Below are positions 1-5,245 of a stretch of 21,263 nt of DNA, piece after piece. How positions within the stretch are numbered: the stretch's first letter is position 1; every line of letters begins with the position of its first letter. The notes under the pieces are model-generated. The model ran no database searches. It was given only the letters and a program-made list of their open reading frames with translations, and had not been told where the DNA came from. The stretch is from positions 1 through 21,263 of IMG/VR virus record IMGVR_UViG_3300006641_000220; one strand, 5' to 3'. The translations under genes were made by a program, and so were the position numbers. The stretch comes from a virus.

Positions 1-724
1 TTTCTTCTATTTTTGGTTCAGCTAGTGTTGGTAATGCTTCATTTGGTACAAAAGGAAGTTCATATTGAAAACCAATGACTCCATTTGCTCCAAAAGCGAT
101 AATATTGGAAACTATAAATTGTCCATTGTATTGAACTTCGCTTACATTAACAATACTAAATTGACTTCCAACTTCAAAATTTGGTATTTCGGTTTGTGAG
201 AATACTGTTACAGTGTTTGATGGTGTTACTGCATCACCAGAAAATATAGTTCCGATTCTGGTACTATCCATTTCTAAGAAGTTTCCATTTGTTTTCCAAG
301 ATGGACTAATTTTTATACCAGATTTTAAAACAGTAATACCTAAAGAGTTTTTAATTTCTTCTGTTTCATAATGATGAATTTTAGAGTATAAATTTTCATA
401 AGAACCATAACGTTCTAGCATAACACTATCAAAAGTTCTTTGTGTCATTGGCCACTCAGTTTGAATATTTAAAATATTGTTAGAAAGAAGAACTACCCAA
501 TCTAATGTCGAATCTCCATAGAATTTAAACGCAACATTATCTGGTCTCTCATCACCTATAATTGAATACTTTTCAAAGAACTTTAAATTGCCAAAGATAT
601 CTTCTCTTAATTTTCCACGTTTAAATAGATTTTTAACAGAAGTATATTCTGAAATATACTTGTCTCCAGGATCTCTGGAGACATATTCAAAGTTTGGTAC
701 TTGTCTGAAGTATGGTTTTGACAT
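1..724 (-). CDS. 53: Baseplate wedge protein gp53 (3' end outside window)
   Basis: The reading frame opens with ATG at 724 and stays open to the window edge, giving about 241 residues without a stop, so the C-terminus is missing. It begins MSKPYFRQVPNFEYVSR, followed by a 'YTSVKNLFKR' segment, 'FYGDSTLDWVVLLSNNI' and 'WPMTQRTFDSVMLERYGS'. I recognise this arrangement as the gp53 wedge protein of T4-like phages. In T4, gp53 joins adjacent wedges around the hub during baseplate assembly. Its start lies 2 nt after the stop of the gp48 gene, so the two are probably co-transcribed and translationally coupled. The neighbouring baseplate genes support the call. The C-terminal part, where T4 gp53 has a LysM-like domain, cannot be judged here. 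Confidence 0.85.
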   Translation of the reverse strand, partial: MSKPYFRQVPNFEYVSRDPGDKYISEYTSVKNLFKRGKLREDIFGNLKFFEKYSIIGDERPDNVAFKFYGDSTLDWVVLLSNNILNIQTEWPMTQRTFDSVMLERYGSYENLYSKIHHYETEEIKNSLGITVLKSGIKISPSWKTNGNFLEMDSTRIGTIFSGDAVTPSNTVTVFSQTEIPNFEVGSQFSIVNVSEVQYNGQFIVSNIIAFGANGVIGFQYELPFVPNEALPTLAEPKIEE

Positions 725-726
725 CT

Positions 727-1980
727 TTAGTAACCTATTGGATGATCAGTGTAATCCTTATCATAAACTGGTTCAAGTTCTTGGAACGATAAAGACATAC
801 TGTAAGAAACCATAGTACCATCAGGATATGTCATATAAGTTCCAAGTGGAGTATATTCGACAGAACAAGATAAAAGAGCACATTCTTTAATTAGATTGAT
901 ACCTGGATGTGTTGCGTCAGGACCATTGAATTTATATTCAATTAAAAATGTATTTGGTGCTTTTAAAAATATACCAGCACCATCACTTTTTTTCACTGCC
1001 ATATTTTTTTTAAAGAAATTTATAATTGCTTTAATATTTTCACCTTCAGTTTTTTCTCTTGCAGACATTTTAAATTTAAATTCAAAAGGTCTTAGTTGTG
1101 GTCCAGAAAATAATAACTCAAGGTTTGGATTAAGAACTGTTCCAAATCTTGAAAGGAGATTTTGAATTCCAACTGCTGCTCCACCAGCAGCAACTTTTAT
1201 TTCTTTATTTGACGCCGAAACATCTTTAAGAGCCTTGTCCATATTCTTCTGTAAAAGATCAGATAAATTATCAACTCCTCCTGCATTCATAGCACCAAGA
1301 GATAAATTAACTGCTCGTTTTTCAATTTCATTAATATTTGCTCCTTGCCACTCTACACTATTGAAATCAGATATAGATGCTTGTATTGGTAAGAAAACAG
1401 TTCCTAATATCGATTTACCTTTTGTACTTGTTCTATTTTGAGATGCAAATGTTCCTGTTTGTAAATTTCCACTTGGTTGATATTCAATAGCAGTAAATTT
1501 AATTCTATCCTGTTGCGTGGATCTCATCTTAAGAGGATAGATTAAAATTGGTTTTGGTGCTGATAGTGCTTGAGCGTTACCAGGATTTATTGTTGGAACA
1601 CTTCCTCCTTGAGCATCTGGATTGTCTGCTGTTGTTGCGGCATTTCCACTTCCTCCACCTGCTTGAGCATATGCTCCATTTTGTTGTACACCTGTTATTG
1701 AACCTTCGATTTGAGATTGAGCATCTGTAACCATAGAGCTGCTAGCTAATCTCAAAGGAGAATTTGGATCTTGTAGTGCTATTTGTTCTGCTTCTGTGGC
1801 ATTGACGAAAGAACTAGTCGTACTAAAAGTTCCATTATCATTTTTAGTTGTTTCTAAAGTTCTTACTATTCTATCGCCACTTTTTTGCACAGTAGTCAAA
1901 GAACCATCTGCATTTTTAGTGACAGTTGTACTGTAAATGGTTCCATTTACTATAGCTGGTTTACTTGTTGCCGTTGACAT
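727..1980 (-). CDS. 48: Baseplate tail-tube cap protein gp48
   Basis: This 417-residue protein starts at ATG 1980 (MSTATSKPAIV). A TTG one codon earlier at 1983 is also in frame but less likely. The first 140 residues or so are low-complexity (Thr/Ser/Gly/Asn rich). The remainder is tail-tube-like: 'KPILIYPLKM', 'LNPNLELLFSGPQLRPFEF', 'MSAREKTEGENIKAIINFF', and a C-terminus with 'YPDGTMVSYSMSLSFQELEP'. This pattern is typical of gp48 of cyanophage T4-likes. In T4, gp48 and gp54 bind the top of the baseplate hub and start tail-tube polymerisation. It lies between a conserved unknown gene and gp53 on the same strand. T4 gp48 is somewhat shorter (about 364 aa), and the difference is mainly in the N-terminal extension. 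Confidence 0.85.
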   Translation of the reverse strand: MSTATSKPAIVNGTIYSTTVTKNADGSLTTVQKSGDRIVRTLETTKNDNGTFSTTSSFVNATEAEQIALQDPNSPLRLASSSMVTDAQSQIEGSITGVQQNGAYAQAGGGSGNAATTADNPDAQGGSVPTINPGNAQALSAPKPILIYPLKMRSTQQDRIKFTAIEYQPSGNLQTGTFASQNRTSTKGKSILGTVFLPIQASISDFNSVEWQGANINEIEKRAVNLSLGAMNAGGVDNLSDLLQKNMDKALKDVSASNKEIKVAAGGAAVGIQNLLSRFGTVLNPNLELLFSGPQLRPFEFKFKMSAREKTEGENIKAIINFFKKNMAVKKSDGAGIFLKAPNTFLIEYKFNGPDATHPGINLIKECALLSCSVEYTPLGTYMTYPDGTMVSYSMSLSFQELEPVYDKDYTDHPIGY

Positions 1981-1994
1981 CAACCCAGTGACTT

Positions 1995-2384
1995 TTATTT
2001 ATTTAGACGGAATTTTCCATATTGTAATGAGACCAATTCATCCAACTCATTATACTTAACAATATGAAGTTTTCCTTTGACTTCTTCCCACGTATATTGT
2101 CTAGATTTTCTCCAATGAAAATTAAATCCTTTAAATCCCCACTTATACAATTCTGTACAAGCAATTAATGGATGTTGATCGTATTCGATTTTTGGAGTCT
2201 TTGGATTATAAATGAATGTATAGAACTTTCCTGGTTCTGGATATAAGACTTCTTCCTTAAAAATTTCCATAATTAGTAGCATTATATCTTCAGGATCTCC
2301 AGATCCTAAATCTTCAACTTTTTTTAAAAGTTCTTTTGTTCTTGATGTTCCTGTTCCTACATACTTTCCAAAACCTTCTGCCAT
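1995..2384 (-). CDS. Conserved phage protein of unknown function (129 aa)
   Basis: I do not recognise a named family. The protein is 129 residues, with a charged N-terminal helix region (about residues 10-50) followed by an aromatic, probably beta-rich part: 'GKFYTFIYNPKTPKIEYDQ', 'ACTELYKWGFKGFNFHW', 'YTWEEVKGKLHIV'. Its ATG overlaps the gp4 stop by one base (TAATG), which indicates translational coupling to the head-completion gene. It ends 14 nt before the gp48 start. It lies between gp4 and gp48 in the late structural run, so a role in assembly or in the virion is a reasonable inference, but the sequence itself does not show one. Confidence 0.75.
   Translation of the reverse strand: MAEGFGKYVGTGTSRTKELLKKVEDLGSGDPEDIMLLIMEIFKEEVLYPEPGKFYTFIYNPKTPKIEYDQHPLIACTELYKWGFKGFNFHWRKSRQYTWEEVKGKLHIVKYNELDELVSLQYGKFRLNK
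1996..2003 (-). promoter_or_regulatory. Possible late promoter AATAAATA before gp48
   Basis: Read on the minus strand, 2003 to 1996 is AATAAATA, which fits the NATAAATA late-promoter form of T4-like cyanophages. It overlaps the stop codon of the upstream gene and sits 16 nt before the gp48 ATG. In AT-rich DNA such octamers also arise by chance, so this is only a candidate. Confidence 0.35.
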
Positions 2385-2836
2385 TACTTGATACCTAATT
2401 CCGATTCAGTGATTATGCGGAACTTAATTAAACGATCCTCACACCACTCTTGAATTGATTTCCATTTTGATTGATTAATCGCATAAGTATTCACTTCGTT
2501 AATGTATGTTTTTGTTTTCTTTTTTCCTTGAATAGGTGGAACAGTTTGTTTCTTTGGTTTTATTTCTATTACATATTTTTGAACTTTACCATTACCTTCA
2601 AGAACTTCAATAATAAAGTCAGGAAAATATCTACATACTCTTTGTTTTACTGGATTATAATAAGGAATACAAAATTCTTCTGATCCATATTTTAGTATAT
2701 TAGAAGAACGGTCACACCATTGCATAAATTTTAATTCCCAACTACTTCTATACACTATATTCTGTGGATTTCCAATATATTTTTCTGGATTTCTTGGATG
2801 AAAATATCCTTGATGGTATTTGGCGTCACGAGGCAT
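2384..2836 (-). CDS. 4: Head-completion nuclease gp4
   Basis: This 150-residue protein starts at ATG 2836 (MPRDAKYHQGYF). It shows the gp4 pattern 'NPEKY.GNP..IVYRSSWELKFMQWCD' (about residues 17-42) and a PD-(D/E)XK-type nuclease core: Pro72-Asp73 in 'FPDFIIEV', and Glu91-Ile-Lys93 in 'YVIEIKPKK'. T4 gp4 is about the same length and acts in head completion before the tail joins. An in-frame ATG at 2881 would add 15 residues. I prefer 2836 because the conserved part begins there, an AAAGG ribosome-binding site precedes it, and the upstream stretch lies inside the neighbouring gene. The start overlaps the end of the upstream NUMOD gene by 11 nt, and the stop overlaps the next gene by 1 nt. Confidence 0.85.
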   Translation of the reverse strand: MPRDAKYHQGYFHPRNPEKYIGNPQNIVYRSSWELKFMQWCDRSSNILKYGSEEFCIPYYNPVKQRVCRYFPDFIIEVLEGNGKVQKYVIEIKPKKQTVPPIQGKKKTKTYINEVNTYAINQSKWKSIQEWCEDRLIKFRIITESELGIK

Positions 2837-3290
2837 TTTTCCAACCTTTATGAGATTTTCTTTTTCCGGAAAGAACTGCACCTAAATGTGATGGGTTTAA
2901 ATTTAATTCTTTACTTATTTCTGATATTGAATTAAATTTAACTACTTTACCTTCTTTTGAAATTATTGTTCCTCCTTTTTGAAATTGAGGATATTTATGT
3001 CCTTTATTATGCGCGGGTTTTCCCTTTCTTTTTTTAGCAGATTCTTTAACTGCTTTACTCATATTTCTACCCTTTGCAGCGGCTCTCATTAATTTTTTGG
3101 TTTCTTCTCTGTAACAATTTGTTTTTCCTTTATTCCAAGGTGTATGATTTTTTTCGAAACCATATAAAGGTTTGATTGGTTTCGAAAAAGTTTCATATTC
3201 TAATCTTACAATTTCTTCACCACTAGTATTAAATACTTCACATAATTTTTTAGTGTTCCAATATTCTATTTTTTTAATACTTTCTGCCAT
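2826..3290 (-). CDS. NUMOD-type DNA-binding protein, homing-endonuclease-like, no catalytic domain seen
   Basis: This 154-residue protein is taken from ATG 3290 (MAESIKKIEYW). An in-frame ATG at 3299 adds three residues. It is very basic. It has two NUMOD3-like segments, 'HTPWNKGKTN..REETKKLM' (about 50-75) and 'KRKGKPAHNKGHKYPQF' (about 88-104). A C-terminal helix-turn-helix of the IENR1/NUMOD1 sort follows, 'SISEISKELNLNPSHLGAVL' with 'GKRKSHKGW' (about 120-152). These modules bind DNA in HNH and GIY-YIG homing endonucleases. I see neither a GIY-YIG motif nor an H-N-H zinc motif, so this may be a remnant, a freestanding DNA-binding protein, or a nuclease with an unrecognised N-terminal domain. 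It overlaps gp4 by 11 nt, and its start lies in a hairpin with a late promoter. Confidence 0.7.
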   Translation of the reverse strand: MAESIKKIEYWNTKKLCEVFNTSGEEIVRLEYETFSKPIKPLYGFEKNHTPWNKGKTNCYREETKKLMRAAAKGRNMSKAVKESAKKRKGKPAHNKGHKYPQFQKGGTIISKEGKVVKFNSISEISKELNLNPSHLGAVLSGKRKSHKGWKNAS

Positions 3291-3336
3291 TTCCAGCATA
3301 CATAATATAACAGTAAAAGTATTTATAGATGGCAGA
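3283..3336. repeat. Inverted repeat TCTGCCAT/ATGGCAGA spanning the divergent start region
   Basis: TCTGCCAT at 3283-3290 and ATGGCAGA at 3329-3336 are perfect 8-bp complements. Each arm includes the start codon of one of the two divergent genes (minus-strand ATG 3290 and plus-strand ATG 3329). On the minus strand the late promoter TATAAATA lies in the loop. Part of the match follows from both proteins starting Met-Ala-Asp/Glu, so chance symmetry is possible. Confidence 0.55.
3320..3327 (-). promoter_or_regulatory. T4-type late promoter TATAAATA (minus strand)
   Basis: Read on the minus strand, 3327 to 3320 is the exact T4 late consensus TATAAATA. It lies 29 nt upstream of the NUMOD gene ATG at 3290, so a transcript beginning 6-7 nt downstream would have a leader of about 24 nt. 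It can serve the run NUMOD - gp4 - 129 aa - gp48 - gp53. It touches the start of the divergent gp54 gene. Confidence 0.7.
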
Positions 3337-4303
3337 TCCAACATTTGGATTTACACTCGCTCAACAAGGAATAAATCTTGCCACAGGTGTCCCAGCACCA
3401 TCTTCAGTTACCACTTCAGGAACTGGAGTTAGTCCGGGAAATTCTTTTAATTCTTCTCAGACTATGCCGTCTGCCCCTGCCCCTCAAATAGTTCCTAATT
3501 TTGAAATAAAACAAAAGTTATTAAGACCTGCACTAACTTCACATTTTCAATGTTGGTTTAATCCTCCAGATGTTCCAGAGATAAGAAAGTATTATTTTGA
3601 AAACCAAAAAGGAGGTACTATTAGTTTATTATGTAGTGATTCATCTTTACCAGGATCTTCTATTTTAACTAATGATATTAATGATGATTATACGGGCGTA
3701 ACTGAAAGACTTGGATATCGTAGACAGTATGATAATGCTACTGACTTTACTTTTTATGTTGATCACGGCACAGGGAATGGTGGATATAATGTTATCAGAT
3801 TATTTGAAGCTTGGATTAGATATTCTATGGGAGAAACAGTAGAAGCTCCAGATTCAAATTATCATTATAGAGTAAGATATCCAGACGAACCAAAAATTGG
3901 ATACAGAACAGAAATTTTTGTTCAAAAATTTGAAAGAGACTTTTTAGGAAATTACCTAGAGTATGTTTTTGTGAAAGCATTTCCAATTGCGATTGCTTCG
4001 ATGCCTGTTTCTTATAATGCTTCTGAACTTTTAAAGTGTACTGTTTCATTTACATATAATCGTTATGTGTTAAGAAGTCGTCAAAATATAATAGAATCGG
4101 AACCAACACCTACAACACCTCCAGGAGTTCCAAAACTTTCTTCAGCACCAATAACAGGGGGATCTCAAACTGGACCTATTGATTATGATTATCAATTAGG
4201 GGTTGTTCCGGGTCAATTTACAGTTCCTATTGGTCAAGGAGGAGCTGCTGATTTATTTGGTGGACTTGGTGGAATAGGAGTAAGAAATCCCGTTCAACAG
4301 TAG
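3329..4303 (+). CDS. 54: Baseplate tail-tube initiator gp54
   Basis: This 324-residue protein is close in length to T4 gp54 (about 320). After a Ser/Thr/Pro-rich N-terminus (residues 1-60), the tube-like domain begins 'NFEIKQKLLRPALTSHFQCW' and continues with 'NPPDVPEIRKYYFENQKGG', 'GVTERLGYRRQYDNATDFTF' and 'LLKCTVSFTYNRYVLRS'. The C-terminus is Gly/Pro rich. In T4, gp54 with gp48 sits on the hub and nucleates gp19 tail-tube assembly. It is the first gene of the plus-strand tail run and diverges from the minus-strand genes. No clear Shine-Dalgarno sequence and no consensus late promoter are visible on this strand immediately upstream. Confidence 0.83.
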   Translation: MADPTFGFTLAQQGINLATGVPAPSSVTTSGTGVSPGNSFNSSQTMPSAPAPQIVPNFEIKQKLLRPALTSHFQCWFNPPDVPEIRKYYFENQKGGTISLLCSDSSLPGSSILTNDINDDYTGVTERLGYRRQYDNATDFTFYVDHGTGNGGYNVIRLFEAWIRYSMGETVEAPDSNYHYRVRYPDEPKIGYRTEIFVQKFERDFLGNYLEYVFVKAFPIAIASMPVSYNASELLKCTVSFTYNRYVLRSRQNIIESEPTPTTPPGVPKLSSAPITGGSQTGPIDYDYQLGVVPGQFTVPIGQGGAADLFGGLGGIGVRNPVQQ

Positions 4304-4309
4304 TACTAA

Positions 4310-4334
4310 ATAATTTTAACTGAATTAAAATTAT
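4310..4334. repeat. AT-only hairpin between gp54 and gp26
   Basis: ATAATTTTAA at 4310-4319 and TTAAAATTAT at 4325-4334 form a perfect 10-bp stem around the loop CTGAA. It lies in the 39-nt gap before the gp26 start and is followed by no U-tract, so it is not a normal terminator. The preceding ACTAAATA (4305-4312) differs by one base from the late-promoter form NATAAATA. Confidence 0.5.
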
Positions 4335-4342
4335 AAAACATC

Positions 4343-5062
4343 ATGCCTTTACCTAAAATTTCTACGCCAACTTATGAACTTGAATTGCCATCTACAGGAC
4401 AAACAATCAAGTATAGACCTTTTTTAGTAAAAGAAGAAAAACTTTTGGTTCTTGCATTAGAATCTGAAGATACGAAACAGATTACTACTGCTATTAAAAC
4501 AGTTATTAAAAATTGTATTGAAACGAAAGGAATTAAAATAGAAGCACTTCCTACATTTGATATTGAATATCTCTTTCTCAATATTCGTGGAAAGTCTGTT
4601 GGAGAAGAGATTGAATTGAATGTAATTTGTCCTGATGATGGAGAAACTACAGTTCCTTTCAGCATTAATGTTGACGACATTAAAGTTCAAAAAAATCCAG
4701 AACATAATAATAAAATTAAACTTGATGACTCTATTATGATGGAAATGAAATATCCATCATTAGAACAATTTATTAAGAGTAATTTTGATTTATCTGCGGA
4801 CAATACTGTAGATCAATCATTTGAATTAATTGCTTCATGTATTGGTAAAATTTTTACTGAAGATGAAGTGTGGGTTGCAGAAGATGTTACTAAAAAAGAA
4901 ATGATTGAGTTCTTGGATCAAATGAATACAACTCAATTTAAGCAAATTGAGAAATTTTTTGAAACAATGCCCAAACTTTCTCATACCATTAAAGTAGTAA
5001 ATCCAAAAACAAAGGTCGAAAGTGAAGTTGTTTTAGAAGGGTTATCAAGTTTTTTCGCATAA
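4343..5062 (+). CDS. 26: Baseplate hub/tail-assembly protein gp26
   Basis: This 239-residue protein (MPLPKISTPTYELELPS) has the T4 baseplate gp26 pattern: 'YRPFLVKEEKLLVLALES' (about 25-42), 'LPTFDIEYLFLNIRGKSVGE' (about 68-87), then a cysteine-containing beta segment and a helical C-terminal half. T4 gp26 is about 208 aa and acts in hub assembly. It lies directly upstream of gp51 and the tape-measure-like genes, the place where other tailed phages encode the tail-assembly chaperone. Its last codons are AGT TTT TTC GCA TAA. The embedded T TTT TTC is a canonical -1 slippery site (see the separate entry), so some ribosomes may make a longer gp26-gp51 fusion. No convincing Shine-Dalgarno sequence precedes the ATG. 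Confidence 0.85.
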   Translation: MPLPKISTPTYELELPSTGQTIKYRPFLVKEEKLLVLALESEDTKQITTAIKTVIKNCIETKGIKIEALPTFDIEYLFLNIRGKSVGEEIELNVICPDDGETTVPFSINVDDIKVQKNPEHNNKIKLDDSIMMEMKYPSLEQFIKSNFDLSADNTVDQSFELIASCIGKIFTEDEVWVAEDVTKKEMIEFLDQMNTTQFKQIEKFFETMPKLSHTIKVVNPKTKVESEVVLEGLSSFFA

Positions 5063-5093
5063 GTATGTCTCACATGAACCTGGAGAGTTACTT
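5050..5093 (+). promoter_or_regulatory. Probable programmed -1 ribosomal frameshift site (T TTT TTC) with downstream stem
   Basis: The heptamer T TTT TTC (5050-5056) lies in the gp26 frame as AGT TTT TTC, one codon before the stop. Slipping back one base gives TTT TTT CGC ATA AGT ATG, which enters the gp51 frame with no stop, because the gp51 ATG (5065) is in that frame. Downstream, 5061-5065 can pair with 5089-5093 (AAGTA/TACTT) and 5068-5071 with 5083-5086 (TCTC/GAGA), separated by a 2x2 internal loop. That stem starts 4 nt after the heptamer, about the spacing used by stimulatory structures. The predicted fusion is 300 residues (238 from gp26, 62 from the new frame). The heptamer and frames are seen directly. 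Its use is inferred by analogy with lambda G/GT. Confidence 0.75.
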
Positions 5094-5244
5094 TAGATTA
5101 AATTTTTCTCTCATGCAGTTTCATAAATATTCATTGACAGAAATTGAAAATATGATACCTTGGGAGCGAGACATTTATGTTGGACTTCTTAAGAATCATC
5201 TAGAAGAAGAAGAATTAAAACAACAACAGCAGCAAAATCGATAA
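5065..5244 (+). CDS. 51: gp51-like hub/tail assembly protein, possible frameshift partner of gp26
   Basis: This short gene encodes 59 residues (MSHMNLESYFRLNFSLMQ). A second in-frame Met follows three codons later. It contains 'FHKYSLTEIENMIPWERDIY', which resembles the T-like half of frameshifted tail-assembly chaperones, where a helix and an 'E...mP.wer..y' motif recur. It ends in acidic residues and a Gln run (EEEELKQ, then five Q). Cyanophage annotations usually call this small protein gp51 (hub assembly catalyst), although T4 gp51 is much longer (about 249 aa). It begins 2 nt after the gp26 stop with no good Shine-Dalgarno sequence nearby, and the tape-measure-like gene follows after 1 nt. 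Both facts fit expression by frameshifting or tight coupling. Confidence 0.75.
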   Translation: MSHMNLESYFRLNFSLMQFHKYSLTEIENMIPWERDIYVGLLKNHLEEEELKQQQQQNR

Positions 5245-5245
5245 G

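Noticed and set aside
896-1730. Plus-strand open frames opposite gp48
   Set aside because: They are low-complexity reverse translations of the gp48 gene without promoter or ribosome-binding site.
1981-1983. TTG as start of gp48
   Set aside because: It adds only one Met before the ATG at 1980 and has no better ribosome-binding site.
2837-2881. Longer N-terminus for gp4
   Set aside because: It lies inside the NUMOD gene; the 150-aa form agrees with the family's usual length and has a ribosome-binding site.
2992-2999. CATAAATA (minus strand) inside the NUMOD gene as a promoter for gp4
   Set aside because: It is internal to a gene and over 150 nt from the gp4 start; the exact TATAAATA upstream at 3320-3327 explains transcription better.
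5122-5129. CATAAATA inside the gp51 gene as a late promoter
   Set aside because: It is within coding sequence and more than 110 nt from the next start, so a chance match in AT-rich DNA is more likely.
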